Below are positions 1 to 8,391 of a stretch of 64,000 bases of DNA, one piece after another. The notes under the pieces are model-generated. The model searched no databases. It saw only the letters and a list, made by a program, of their open reading frames with translations, and was not told the origin of the DNA. Origin of the DNA: Chloroflexota bacterium (GTDB lineage Bacteria; Chloroflexota; Anaerolineae; Aggregatilineales; Phototrophicaceae). Location of the stretch: the NCBI GenBank assembly GCA_026706395.1, contig JAPOYU010000168.1, positions 1 through 64,000 on the forward strand, written 5' to 3'. Each line of letters opens with the position of its first letter. Position 1 is the first letter of the stretch. The position numbers and the translations under genes are program-made.

Positions 1-787
1 CGCTCCGGATCAGGTCGCCTTCGACATAGTATGTCTGCGCTGGCGGCATTGTCGAATCCGCCTGAGCCCAGCCGGCGCCGAGCGCCGATTCAATATCAGC
101 GCCCTCCAGGTTTTCCCATACGATAACATCGCTCTTTGGCAAGCCAATTAACTCGTCTTGCGGCCAGCCGCTCATGCGCCCAAAGGCGCTGTTGGCCAAC
201 TGTATAGTAAGATCGGGGTTGAAGATTAGCACGCCGTCGCCACTGCTGTTGATGATAGCTTCAAGCCGCTGTCGCTCGCTGTATATTTCGCCGTAGAGTT
301 GGGCATTATTGACGGCGATGGCCGCTTGGTCGGCGAAACTCTGCAGCGTATTGAGATCTTCAGGTGTGATGGCGGTTTGGTAAGAGCGGAAGACGATAAG
401 CAATCCGAGCGGACGGTTGGCGAAAACGAGCGGCATGGCCACTGACTGGGCGAGGCGCGTATCGACCGCGTCAGCCATCTCCCGCAGTTTGCTGTCCAGA
501 AATTCGCGGCTGAAACCGCCGGCCTCGGCCGGTTCCATCAGTTCCTGCAGCTTGATATTCAATTGTGGCACTGTTTCGGGGGCGATGCCGCTATAGGCGC
601 GCACGGTGAATCTGTCGTCCTGTTTGTCGCTGAGCGCGATGATGCCCACGCGCCCGGCCAGCATCACCAGTGAAGCGCGGAGAACGCGCCGCAGCACCTC
701 GCTTAAGTCGAGTTGCGCGGTGATCGCCCGCGTGATTTCCAAGAGGAAGTCTCGCTGCTGTGTGCGCAGGTCCGGTCGCATTAGCAT
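1..787 (-). CDS. GAF-PAS sensor protein, N-terminal part (cut by window start)
   Basis: The reverse-strand frame is open from 787 to the window edge. After about 20 residues it shows a GAF-like domain (residues ~15-165) ending in the typical helix FADQAAIAVNNAQLYGEI, then a PAS domain that begins QRLEAIINSSGDGVLIFNPD and is cut off in its second half. This order is usual in bacterial sensor histidine kinases and diguanylate cyclases, but the output domain lies outside the window, so the activity is unknown. ATG codons occur at 787 and 781. I prefer 787 because an extended -10 element ends 6 nt upstream, which fits a leaderless message. There is no signal peptide, so it is probably a cytoplasmic sensor. 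Confidence 0.8.
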   Translation of the reverse strand, partial: MLMRPDLRTQQRDFLLEITRAITAQLDLSEVLRRVLRASLVMLAGRVGIIALSDKQDDRFTVRAYSGIAPETVPQLNIKLQELMEPAEAGGFSREFLDSKLREMADAVDTRLAQSVAMPLVFANRPLGLLIVFRSYQTAITPEDLNTLQSFADQAAIAVNNAQLYGEIYSERQRLEAIINSSGDGVLIFNPDLTIQLANSAFGRMSGWPQDELIGLPKSDVIVWENLEGADIESALGAGWAQADSTMPPAQTYYVEGDLIRS

Positions 788-793
788 GGCTAG

Positions 794-802
794 ATTGTAT
801 CA
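794..802 (-). promoter_or_regulatory. Extended -10 promoter, possible leaderless start
   Basis: On the reverse strand TGATACAAT (TG-n-TACAAT, 5/6 match in the hexamer) ends at 794. The ATG at 787 begins exactly where transcription would be expected to start. There is no Shine-Dalgarno and no room for one. No good -35 is visible, as expected for an extended -10. Confidence 0.45.
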
Positions 803-855
803 TGCTCCGGGCTTGTCACGCTGTGGGGACGGGACCTGGCGGATGACACATAGGT

Positions 856-1833
856 TCAGAAGAGTCGGTCCAGTTCGCTGATATCCAGGCTGCCGCCCGC
901 TGTCGCCGCCAAGGCGGCCGCGCCAACAAGCGCGACGTCATCGCCCAGAGCGGCCGGTTCAATGCGCAGATCGGCGATGAAGGCGCCATCCAGTATATGT
1001 TCCTGAACGGCTTGCCACATAGGCGCGAAGATCAGGTCGCCGGTTTTGGCAACCCCGCCGCCGATGACGACCACTTCCGGATTGAAAAGGAGAAGAGCGG
1101 TGACGATTCCCAAGCCGATCATGCGCCCGGCATGAGCCAGTGTCTTAATGGCCAACTGGTCGCCATCAGCCGCCGCCGAGCCGACGGCTTTCGCATCGAT
1201 TCTGGTCAGATCGCCGTCGACCAAATCGATAACGCGCGAGCTGGCGCCGGCTTCAAGCGCGGACTTGATGCGCCTGGCGATGGCTGGGCCCGCCGCTTCC
1301 AACTCAACTGATGTCACTTTACCGCCGTCGATGATGATAGGAATATGTCCCAGTTCCGCCGCCAGGCCGGCGCAGCCTGTCACAAGCTTGCCGTCGCTTA
1401 TCACGCCGGAGCCAACGCCTGTGCTGACCGTTATGTAGACGACATGGCGACAACCTTGCGCCGCGCCTTTTGACGCCTCTGCCAAGGCGGCGACATTGGC
1501 GTCATTGCCGATATACACGGGCATGTCGAATTCATTGGATACGATGTCTACCAGCCGGACGTTATGCCAGCCCGGCAAGTTTGGCGGCGAGATGATGACG
1601 CCGGTTACCGGGTTTAATGGGCCAGGCGATGAGATGCCTATGCCGAGGACGTCGCTTCGACGAACGGGCATAACCATGTCGATATAAGTCAGCATTCGGT
1701 CAATTGTGCTTTGCGGTCCCAAGTCTGCGCGCGTCAGCGTGTTTTCCCGCTGCAGCAAGTTTAGCTCGAGGTCATATCGGGCGGTGCGCAATTGTGTTCC
1801 GCCCAGGTCAACGGCGATGATCTGCTTGCCCAT
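856..1833 (-). CDS. ROK-family sugar kinase (glucokinase-like)
   Basis: A 325-aa ATP-dependent sugar kinase of the ROK/ASKHA fold, probably phosphorylating glucose or another hexose in the cytoplasm. The phosphate-1 loop VDLGGTQLR is at residues 8-16, GIGISSPGPLN at ~64-74, the catalytic Asp in GNDANVAALAE at 109-119 (Asp111), TGVGSGVISDGKLVTG at 138-153, and the adenosine loop VIGGGVA near 290. The ELGHI motif is present (159-163), but the cysteine cluster CxCGxxGCxE that normally follows and binds zinc is absent. A longer reading from 1935 exists; I chose 1833 because AGAGGT lies about 8 nt upstream and the conserved fold starts there. Substrate is not determinable from sequence. Confidence 0.85.
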   Translation of the reverse strand: MGKQIIAVDLGGTQLRTARYDLELNLLQRENTLTRADLGPQSTIDRMLTYIDMVMPVRRSDVLGIGISSPGPLNPVTGVIISPPNLPGWHNVRLVDIVSNEFDMPVYIGNDANVAALAEASKGAAQGCRHVVYITVSTGVGSGVISDGKLVTGCAGLAAELGHIPIIIDGGKVTSVELEAAGPAIARRIKSALEAGASSRVIDLVDGDLTRIDAKAVGSAAADGDQLAIKTLAHAGRMIGLGIVTALLLFNPEVVVIGGGVAKTGDLIFAPMWQAVQEHILDGAFIADLRIEPAALGDDVALVGAAALAATAGGSLDISELDRLF

Positions 1834-1937
1834 ATGTTCGACCTCTCGATTCCTTGGCAAGGCTTCGCAGCGCGTTAAGGCAACGCCTCCGGCTCCGCGC
1901 TCGTCTGGCGGTATCCACTGGAGAAGGGGCGGCACGG

Positions 1938-1950
1938 TACATTAGAACAT
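1938..1950. repeat. 13-bp sequence TACATTAGAACAT, copy 1
   Basis: TACATTAGAACAT upstream of the ROK kinase is repeated exactly at 13191-13203 upstream of the HTH-protein gene, where its reverse complement holds the -10 hexamer TCTAAT. Here the same hexamer could be the -10 of the kinase gene, but the -35 match is poor. Confidence 0.35.
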
Positions 1951-1964
1951 GTCTGCCATTCAAC

Positions 1965-1993
1965 TTGTGAGCGCCAAATGACGCTGATAGAAT
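1965..1993 (+). promoter_or_regulatory. mutS promoter
   Basis: -35 TTGTGA (1965-1970), 17-bp spacer, -10 TAGAAT (1988-1993). Expected start of transcription near 2000, leaving a leader of about 30 nt before the mutS ATG. Confidence 0.55.
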
Positions 1994-2008
1994 AGCATGA
2001 ATCAGCGT
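1981..2008. repeat. Inverted repeat over the mutS -10 and start site
   Basis: Perfect 8-bp arms ACGCTGAT (1981-1988) and ATCAGCGT (2001-2008) separated by 12 bp. The pair straddles the -10 and the predicted transcription start, the usual place for a repressor operator. The chance of a regulator is inference only. Confidence 0.4.
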
Positions 2009-2031
2009 TAGATTTTAGTTCAACTGCATAC

Positions 2032-4653
2032 ATGTTTCAGGGCGACCACATGGCACGTGTCACACCCATGCGGAGGCAATATCTCGACATTAAGAGCCAG
2101 TATCCAGACTGTATCTTGATGTTTCGTATGGGTGATTTTTACGAGATGTTTGATGACGATGCCGAGGTGGCGGCGCGGGAATTGGACATCACCCTGACTT
2201 CTCGAGCGCATCGCAAGGGCGGCGAGAAGATACCGATGGCCGGCGTGCCTCATCACTCCGTCGACGGTTACATTGCCAAACTTATCGAAAAGGGTTTCCA
2301 TGTTGCCGTCTGCGACCAGGTAACGGAGCCCACCGGGCGGGGCATTGTCGAGCGCGAAGTCACGCGGGTCATGACCCCCGGCACTGTTCTTGAGCCAACT
2401 CTGCTCGAAGAAGGCAAGTCGAACTATCTCATGGGGATTCTGCCGGTGGGCGATGTTGCAGACGGGGTATGGACCCGCGCTGGAATCGCCTATGCCGATA
2501 TTTCAACCGGAGAATTCGGCGCCACACAGCTTGAAGGCAGCGATGTCGGCATGCGCGTGTTGGAGGAGTTGGCCCGGGTCGATCCGCGCGAGGTCATTAT
2601 GCCCGCAAGCTGGGTCGAGCGTGGCGTGACCTTGCCCGAGGGCATCCATCTCAGTTCCGTGCAGGATTGGACTTTTGAGCATGATGGGGCGGCGCAGCTC
2701 CTCGCCGATCATTTTCGCGTCGCCACCTTGGACGGCTTCGGATTAAGCGGTCAAATTGACGCTGTTGCAGCCGCCGGCGGAGTTTTGCAGTACCTGCGCT
2801 CGACGCAGAAACAATCGCTGGATCAATTGCTAACGATACGCGCTTACACGACCGATTCCTTCATGGCCATCGACCAGTTCACGCGCCGGAACCTGGAGCT
2901 GGTCGAGACGATACGCGGCGGCACAAAGCGAGGCAGCTTGCTCGGGCTGCTTGATCGTACGGTGACTGCCATGGGCGCGCGATTGCTTCGCAGCTGGCTC
3001 AACCAGCCTTTGCTGGAGCTCAACCGTCTCAATGCGCGGCTGAATGCGGTCGAAGCTCTGTATCAGAATGATCTCGCGCGCGACGAGATCGCTGCGGCGC
3101 TCAAACCGGTTGCCGATATAGAGCGGCTGATCAATCTTATCGTGCTCGGCCGGGCGGGCCCGCGTGACTTGCTTGGACTCAAAGACGGGCTGCAGGCGGT
3201 GCCGCGGTTGCGTGAATTAATCAATGACATGCCAAGCCTTGAGCCCGTAGCCGATCGGCTCGATCCGTGTGAGACCGTATTGGAGCTCATATCGAGCGCC
3301 ATCAACGATGAGCCGCCGGCGACGCTCAATGCTATAGGCGTGATTCGCATGGGCTACTCAAGCGAGCTTGATTCGATAGTCAATGCCTCGCAAGACGCGC
3401 GCGAATGGATCGCGAATCTGGAGGCGCATGAACGGCGCCGTACCGGTATCCCCAGCATCAAGGTCAGCTACAACAAGGTATTTGGCTATTACATCGAGGT
3501 CACGAACGCCCATAGGGACAAGGCGCCCGACGATTATGTCCGCAAGCAGACCCTGGTGAACGCGGAACGTTATATCACGCCGGAACTGAAAGAATATGAA
3601 TCGCGCGTATTAAGCTCCGAAGAAGAGATTCTGACGATCGAGCGCGAGCTTTTTACCAGCGTCTGCAGGGAAATATCGACCCGTCAGGAGACGCTGCTGA
3701 AGACGGCCCGCGCCATCGCCCATCTGGATGTCATCCTCTCGCTCGCTTCAGTGGCGGTGCGCGAAGGCTATACCCGTCCTAGGCTCACCGACGAGAATAT
3801 CCTAGAGATTGAAGCCGGGCGGCACCCGGTAGTTGAGAAACTGCTGGAGGGCGCCACGCGCTATGTGCCCAACGACAGCCGATTGGATTTGGCATCACGC
3901 ATTCATATCATCACCGGGCCGAATATGTCCGGCAAGTCGACCTACATCCGTCAGGTGGCGCTGATTACCTTGCTGGCGCAGATCGGCAGCTTCGTGCCGG
4001 CCGATTCCGCGACGGTTGGCCTGGTCGATCGTATATTCGCGCGAATAGGCGCCCAGGACGAAATCCACGCCGGTCAGAGCACATTTATGGTGGAAATGGT
4101 CGAGACGGCCCGCCTGCTCTCCGGCAGCAGTCCGCGGAGTTTGCTCATACTCGATGAAATCGGTCGCGGCACTTCGACCTATGACGGCTTGGCAATTGCG
4201 CGCTCCGTAATCGAATACATTCATAACAATCCTCGACTAAACTGTCGCACGCTCTTCGCCACGCATTACCATGAATTGACGGAATTGCCAAATATCCTGC
4301 CGCGGGCCGCCAACTACAATGTGGCGGTTGCGGAGCAGGGTGAAGATATCGTGTTTTTGCATCGCGTAATACCAGGCGGCGCCGATCAAAGTTACGGTGT
4401 GCATGTGGCGCGATTGGCGGGCATGCCCCATTCAGTTGTCGATCGGGCCCGTGAGCTCCTTGTACAGCTTGAGGACGGCGGCAGCGATTTTGCGCTTTTC
4501 AAACCTAAACCACAGCATCAGCAGTTGAGTTTTTTTGATCCGCCGGAAAACCCGGTTCTGGGCGCATTGCGTTCGCTGGAAGTGGACGGGCTTAGCCCAA
4601 TAGAAGCCTTGACCACCCTGTACGAGCTTAAACGCATGGTGGTGGAAGCCTAG
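2032..4653 (+). CDS. mutS: DNA mismatch repair protein MutS
   Basis: An 873-aa mismatch-recognition ATPase of methyl-independent or MutL-coupled repair, full length for the family. Domain I begins TPMRRQYLDIKSQYPD and carries the mismatch-stacking motif MGDFYEMF (F-x-E). The connector, core and clamp follow, including RRTGIPSIKVSYNKVFGYYIEVT. The ATPase has Walker A GPNMSGKST at ~626-634, Walker B LLILDEIGRGTSTYDG at ~704-719 and the signature HAGQSTFMVEM. A second ATG at 2050 (MARVTP) is an alternative start; neither has a strong Shine-Dalgarno. It is preceded by its own promoter and abuts the next gene with no gap. Confidence 0.97.
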   Translation: MFQGDHMARVTPMRRQYLDIKSQYPDCILMFRMGDFYEMFDDDAEVAARELDITLTSRAHRKGGEKIPMAGVPHHSVDGYIAKLIEKGFHVAVCDQVTEPTGRGIVEREVTRVMTPGTVLEPTLLEEGKSNYLMGILPVGDVADGVWTRAGIAYADISTGEFGATQLEGSDVGMRVLEELARVDPREVIMPASWVERGVTLPEGIHLSSVQDWTFEHDGAAQLLADHFRVATLDGFGLSGQIDAVAAAGGVLQYLRSTQKQSLDQLLTIRAYTTDSFMAIDQFTRRNLELVETIRGGTKRGSLLGLLDRTVTAMGARLLRSWLNQPLLELNRLNARLNAVEALYQNDLARDEIAAALKPVADIERLINLIVLGRAGPRDLLGLKDGLQAVPRLRELINDMPSLEPVADRLDPCETVLELISSAINDEPPATLNAIGVIRMGYSSELDSIVNASQDAREWIANLEAHERRRTGIPSIKVSYNKVFGYYIEVTNAHRDKAPDDYVRKQTLVNAERYITPELKEYESRVLSSEEEILTIERELFTSVCREISTRQETLLKTARAIAHLDVILSLASVAVREGYTRPRLTDENILEIEAGRHPVVEKLLEGATRYVPNDSRLDLASRIHIITGPNMSGKSTYIRQVALITLLAQIGSFVPADSATVGLVDRIFARIGAQDEIHAGQSTFMVEMVETARLLSGSSPRSLLILDEIGRGTSTYDGLAIARSVIEYIHNNPRLNCRTLFATHYHELTELPNILPRAANYNVAVAEQGEDIVFLHRVIPGGADQSYGVHVARLAGMPHSVVDRARELLVQLEDGGSDFALFKPKPQHQQLSFFDPPENPVLGALRSLEVDGLSPIEALTTLYELKRMVVEA

Positions 4654-5445
4654 ATGTTTATCTTCAACACCGTTGTCATCGCCACGCACCGGCGTTCAGG
4701 CACACAGTTGGCGATTGACGCTTTGCGGCGCAACAGCCCGGATATCAGCGACACTTATATGTCGCTGGAGCAAATCGAGACAAATCACGATGCTTCTATT
4801 CCGCTGGTGAACTTTCGCCGTCAGCTGCTCAGCTTGGAGGGGCAAGTGCTGATCAATATGCACGACCTACCCACGGCAGAGCATTGGCAAGGCCTGGATG
4901 AACGGCTTTTCGTCCGCACGATATTGCGAAATTCGCCGATCATTTATGTTCACCGCGATGGACGCGATGTATTGGCGTCTCTCTACTACTACATGAAATC
5001 AATTAGCGAGACCGTGCGCAACCAGTCCTTCTCGCAATTTCTCCATGGCGTAATGGTCGTGGCGAACGGCGGCGACGGCATGAGCAGGCCCGCATACTGG
5101 GCATATCACATTAACTCTTGGCTGGCGAAAGAAAACTTGCTCGCGGTCGCCTACCGCGATCTGGAGACGGACTACGACGCTACAGTTCAGCGCATGGCCG
5201 CCTTCCTCAATGTCAAACTGAACCCTCGATTGCATCCGGTCAACGCGCTTGGCGGGCCGGAAGACGACGGCATGATCGATAATGTGCTCGGCAGATTAGG
5301 CGTCTGGCGAAGACGCGGCGGGCGCTTGGATCACCCGCGAGTGGGCAAAAGCGGCGACTGGCGCCGTCTATTTGACAGGCGCGACAAAGAATTCTTTATG
5401 AAAGAAGCCGGCGATACGCTGCGGGATCTGGGTTACGAGAATTGA
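4654..5445 (+). CDS. Sulfotransferase-family protein
   Basis: A 263-aa PAPS-dependent sulfotransferase-like protein that would transfer sulfate to an alcohol or amine acceptor. The 5'-phosphosulfate loop is HRRSGTQLAIDAL (~12-24). The 3'-phosphate motif is IYVHRDGRDVLASLYYYM (~96-113), matching RxxRD..S. Near the C-terminus VGKSGDWRRLF (~231) matches the KxGDW motif of this family. The ATG follows the mutS stop codon directly (TAG then ATG), so translation is probably by reinitiation on the mutS message. The acceptor cannot be predicted; such enzymes in bacteria often modify glycans or lipids, which would fit the glycosyltransferase-rich surroundings, though that link is inference. Confidence 0.8.
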   Translation: MFIFNTVVIATHRRSGTQLAIDALRRNSPDISDTYMSLEQIETNHDASIPLVNFRRQLLSLEGQVLINMHDLPTAEHWQGLDERLFVRTILRNSPIIYVHRDGRDVLASLYYYMKSISETVRNQSFSQFLHGVMVVANGGDGMSRPAYWAYHINSWLAKENLLAVAYRDLETDYDATVQRMAAFLNVKLNPRLHPVNALGGPEDDGMIDNVLGRLGVWRRRGGRLDHPRVGKSGDWRRLFDRRDKEFFMKEAGDTLRDLGYEN

Positions 5446-5466
5446 TCCCACAGCAGGGAGCCAGAG

Positions 5467-6540
5467 CTAACTTCCAGGCAAATGCGCCGCGCCGGGATTC
5501 GCTTCCGGAATCTGCGCATCCTCCTCCGGAATTATTCCTTCGGAGAGTAAGACGCGCTTAAACGACACAATCGCAACTTCGATCATGTCGAGGCTCGGTT
5601 CCTTGGTGGTCAGGTGCTGCAGGGCCAGGTTGGGTTTGATCATGAAGCGAATCCAGGCCTTGTCCAGGTTGGATGCCGTATACTTCAGGAATTCGTAGGC
5701 CACGCCGGCAATGATTGGGATGAATACAACCCGCGAAAGGATTAACAAGGCAAATGGCGGCCGGCCGATAAGCGAAAACAGGAAGACACTGACGAAGACA
5801 ACAGTCAGCAGAAATGCAGTTCCGCAGCGCGGATGCTCGATTGGATAGCCGCTGACCACCTGGGGCAGCAGATCATCTCCGGCTTCGTAAGCGTTTATCG
5901 TCTTGTGCTCGGCGCCGTGATAGGCGAAGATGCGCCTGCCGTCTTTCGTCCTGCCGACGAACCAAATGTAAACGACCAGGATAGATAGCTGCACGACGCC
6001 CTCGATCAGATTGATCAGAAAGGCATCCAGGCCGATGGGCAAGGCCTCATAGGCGAGAATGTTGCTGCTCTGGCTCGCAACTTGAATCTCGTTGCCTTGC
6101 TCGTCGACGACTATCTCATGCGCCGATGTGCTCAAGCCGAGCAAGTTGCCAATGCCGGTAGCTGCGGCGGTCGGCAAAAGGAAGAAGATGCCCACGCCGA
6201 TAAGCAGCGAGACGGCGATCGTCACCCAACCGATCGGCCCGTTGAAGTTAAGCTCTTCTTCGTCGTCCAAGGCGACATCCGCCGACCACATCAAAGCGCG
6301 GATGCCCAGCCCCAGCGCGTCCCAAAGACCGATAAGGCCACGCAAGAATGGCGTTCGGGCGATGCGTCCGCGATACAGCCTGGCGCTCAAGGGCTGCTCA
6401 TGAATGACGATCTGCCCGTTGGGGTCCCGCGCGGCCACCGCCATCGAGTGCGCGCCACGCATCATGACACCTTCAATGACAGCCTGCCCGCCGTATGAGA
6501 ACTTCAGTTCACCGGCTTCGCGTTTCGCTTTCTGGTCCAA
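5467..6540 (-). CDS. DUF1385 membrane protein
   Basis: A 357-aa integral membrane protein of the DUF1385 family, function unknown. The family signature YGGQAVIEGVMMRG lies near residue 17, followed by membrane helices around GWVTIAVSLLIGVGIFFLL and a helical C-terminal half with the conserved FAYHGAEHKTINAYEAG and HPRCGTAFLLTVV blocks. No ATG lies between the recJ stop and the conserved start. I chose TTG at 6540 because AGGGGA sits 7 nt upstream (6548-6553); the longer reading back to 6762 would overlap recJ and has low-complexity Arg-rich sequence. Same strand as recJ with a 70-bp gap, so probably co-transcribed. The conserved His/Glu/Cys residues suggest metal or lipid chemistry, but nothing is established. 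Confidence 0.85.
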   Translation of the reverse strand: MDQKAKREAGELKFSYGGQAVIEGVMMRGAHSMAVAARDPNGQIVIHEQPLSARLYRGRIARTPFLRGLIGLWDALGLGIRALMWSADVALDDEEELNFNGPIGWVTIAVSLLIGVGIFFLLPTAAATGIGNLLGLSTSAHEIVVDEQGNEIQVASQSSNILAYEALPIGLDAFLINLIEGVVQLSILVVYIWFVGRTKDGRRIFAYHGAEHKTINAYEAGDDLLPQVVSGYPIEHPRCGTAFLLTVVFVSVFLFSLIGRPPFALLILSRVVFIPIIAGVAYEFLKYTASNLDKAWIRFMIKPNLALQHLTTKEPSLDMIEVAIVSFKRVLLSEGIIPEEDAQIPEANPGAAHLPGS

Positions 6541-6547
6541 GGTCTGT

Positions 6548-6553
6548 TCCCCT
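6548..6553 (-). promoter_or_regulatory. Shine-Dalgarno that fixes a TTG start
   Basis: AGGGGA on the reverse strand, 7 nt before TTG at 6540. It is the main reason for starting the DUF1385 gene at a TTG rather than at a distant ATG inside recJ. Confidence 0.6.
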
Positions 6554-6610
6554 AGCGACGCAACCTGCCCATCATACGCCCAAGCGTAGTCAAGGTCAAG
6601 CGCAATGGGC

Positions 6611-8326
6611 TTAGCTCGCGTTCTCGGCCGGCCGGATATCGAGCAAGCGCATTTGCAAATTTCGCTTGTTCTTCCATTCGTTGATTTCCGGATGATAGGC
6701 GACATCGATTCGGCGCGGCATGGTTTTCGACCATTTTCCCAAGCCAAAACCAATGGCGTCAATCATCAAGCCGCCGTCATGCGCCAGGCGCAGCTTCAGG
6801 TGATTGCCATCCGCCCCGACGCGGCGACAATGCGCCACACTCAGGTTCCGTGTGATGAATGTCGCCGGCGGGTTCCCCTGGCCGGTTGGCTCAAGCTGGT
6901 CCAGCTCGGCGAGCAGGTCCATACTCAGTTCGGGCAGATCAATTTCACAATCGACGGTCAACCGTGGTTTGAGCGCTTTACCGTGAAAGCTTGCCCGCGC
7001 TTTGCTTTGCAGCTCATGGCGCAAGACATCGATATTGCCATTCTTCACGGTGAAGCCGGCGGCCATAGCGTGCCCGCCATGCCGAACGAGCAGATCAGCG
7101 CATTCGTCCAAGGCGCCGGTGATGTCAAACTCGGGAATGCTGCGGCAAGAGGCGCGGCTCTGCTCCTCGCCGATTTCCAGGATGACGGCGGGTCGATAGA
7201 ATTCTTCCGTCAAGCGCCCCGCGACCAAACCGATGATGCCGGGCCGCATATTCTCATCGCCCGCAAAGATCAGCGGTACATCGCCCGCGTCCAGAACCTG
7301 TTGGCTGATTGCCGCCTGTGCGTCGCGTGTAAGCGTCCGGCGCTGAACATTCAGCTGCTGCAACTCGATAGCGCGCTTCATCGCTTCTTCGTCGCTCCTG
7401 GCTGCCAGAAGCTCTACGGCGGTCATGGCTGAGTCAAGCCGTCCGGCCGCATTGATTCGCGGTCCCAAGACAAATCCAATGTGGCTGGCTCGAATACCGC
7501 CTGGTTTCAGCGCGGCGATATTTGCCAGGGCTTTTAGGCCGGGCCGGCGCAATTCGTTCAATGTGTCCAGCCCATGGCGCACGAGGCGACGATTCAAGCC
7601 TGCGTTCAGCGGCATCACATCGGCGACGGTGCCCAAGGCGACCAGGTCCAGCAGATCGGAAAGGCGCAGGTTCCGCGGGTAATTGTCCCGATCATGTTCC
7701 CAACGGCGCAGCAGCAGGGCTTTGGCAAGCATGAAGGCAACGCCTACGCCGGCCATCCCCGCTTCCCCCGCGCAGTCCTCCCGCCGCGGGTTTACGACAG
7801 CCAAGGCCGGGGGCAAGTCCGGACCGATTGAATGGTGATCTGTGATGATGATGTCGAAGCCTTCATGAGCGGCGTCGGCGACTTCAGCGACCGATCGAAT
7901 TCCGCAATCGACTGTCACGACCAGGTCAATGCCAAGTTGCGCCAGGCGTTGCAAGGCGGGCGCGTTCAAACCATAACCTTCAGCGACCCGGTCGGGAATG
8001 TAGGCTATGACGTCGGCGCCAAGCGCGGACAGTACCTGTACCATCAGCGTCGTGGCGCAGACTCCGTCAGCATCAAAATCGCCATAGACGGCAATTGGCT
8101 CACGCCGCTCGATCGCATCGTTGATTCGAGCGACAGCGGTCTCTACGTCTCTTAACTGAAAAGGGTCGTCATTCAGGTCACGACGCTGGACGAATTCCAG
8201 CGCGGCGGCGGGATCTTCGAAGCCGCGATTGAAAAGAACCTGAGCGAAGATCGGGCTGAAGCCTTGGTAACGCTGCAAGTGTTCCGCCCGCGTCCGAGGC
8301 GCCAGCGCCCATTCCTTTTGGGACAT
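6611..8326 (-). CDS. recJ: Single-stranded-DNA exonuclease RecJ
   Basis: A 571-aa 5'-3' single-strand DNA exonuclease acting in mismatch repair and recombination. It has the DHH phosphoesterase core: YGDFDADGVC at 81-90, VTVDCG at 137-142, ITDHHS at 161-166. The DHHA1 domain follows with RPGIIGLVAGRL and the GGHAMAAG motif, and a C-terminal OB-type region. Length fits the compact bacterial form. Its start at 8326 faces fmt across a 65-bp divergent gap. It lies close to mutS, with which RecJ works in mismatch repair, but on the opposite strand. Confidence 0.95.
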   Translation of the reverse strand: MSQKEWALAPRTRAEHLQRYQGFSPIFAQVLFNRGFEDPAAALEFVQRRDLNDDPFQLRDVETAVARINDAIERREPIAVYGDFDADGVCATTLMVQVLSALGADVIAYIPDRVAEGYGLNAPALQRLAQLGIDLVVTVDCGIRSVAEVADAAHEGFDIIITDHHSIGPDLPPALAVVNPRREDCAGEAGMAGVGVAFMLAKALLLRRWEHDRDNYPRNLRLSDLLDLVALGTVADVMPLNAGLNRRLVRHGLDTLNELRRPGLKALANIAALKPGGIRASHIGFVLGPRINAAGRLDSAMTAVELLAARSDEEAMKRAIELQQLNVQRRTLTRDAQAAISQQVLDAGDVPLIFAGDENMRPGIIGLVAGRLTEEFYRPAVILEIGEEQSRASCRSIPEFDITGALDECADLLVRHGGHAMAAGFTVKNGNIDVLRHELQSKARASFHGKALKPRLTVDCEIDLPELSMDLLAELDQLEPTGQGNPPATFITRNLSVAHCRRVGADGNHLKLRLAHDGGLMIDAIGFGLGKWSKTMPRRIDVAYHPEINEWKNKRNLQMRLLDIRPAENAS

Positions 8327-8354
8327 AGACTGCGGCAGACTTTGTGCCTAGAAT
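8326..8354 (+). promoter_or_regulatory. fmt promoter
   Basis: -35 TAGACT (8326-8331), 17-bp spacer, -10 TAGAAT (8349-8354). The -35 overlaps the divergent recJ start codon. Predicted leader about 30 nt. Confidence 0.4.
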
Positions 8355-8391
8355 GACGGTTAGATACTACCATCTCGCCATGCGAGGCACT

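Noticed and set aside
1938..1950. SOS box (GAAC-N4-GTTC type)
   Set aside because: Only GAACAT is present; the second half does not match, so LexA control is not supported.
2390..2629. Programmed frameshift or second protein within mutS
   Set aside because: The alternative frame is Ser/Arg-rich and the MutS frame is intact throughout.
6605..7432. 275-codon forward frame opposite recJ
   Set aside because: Mirror of the RecJ coding sequence; codon bias of GC-rich genes leaves long open antisense frames.
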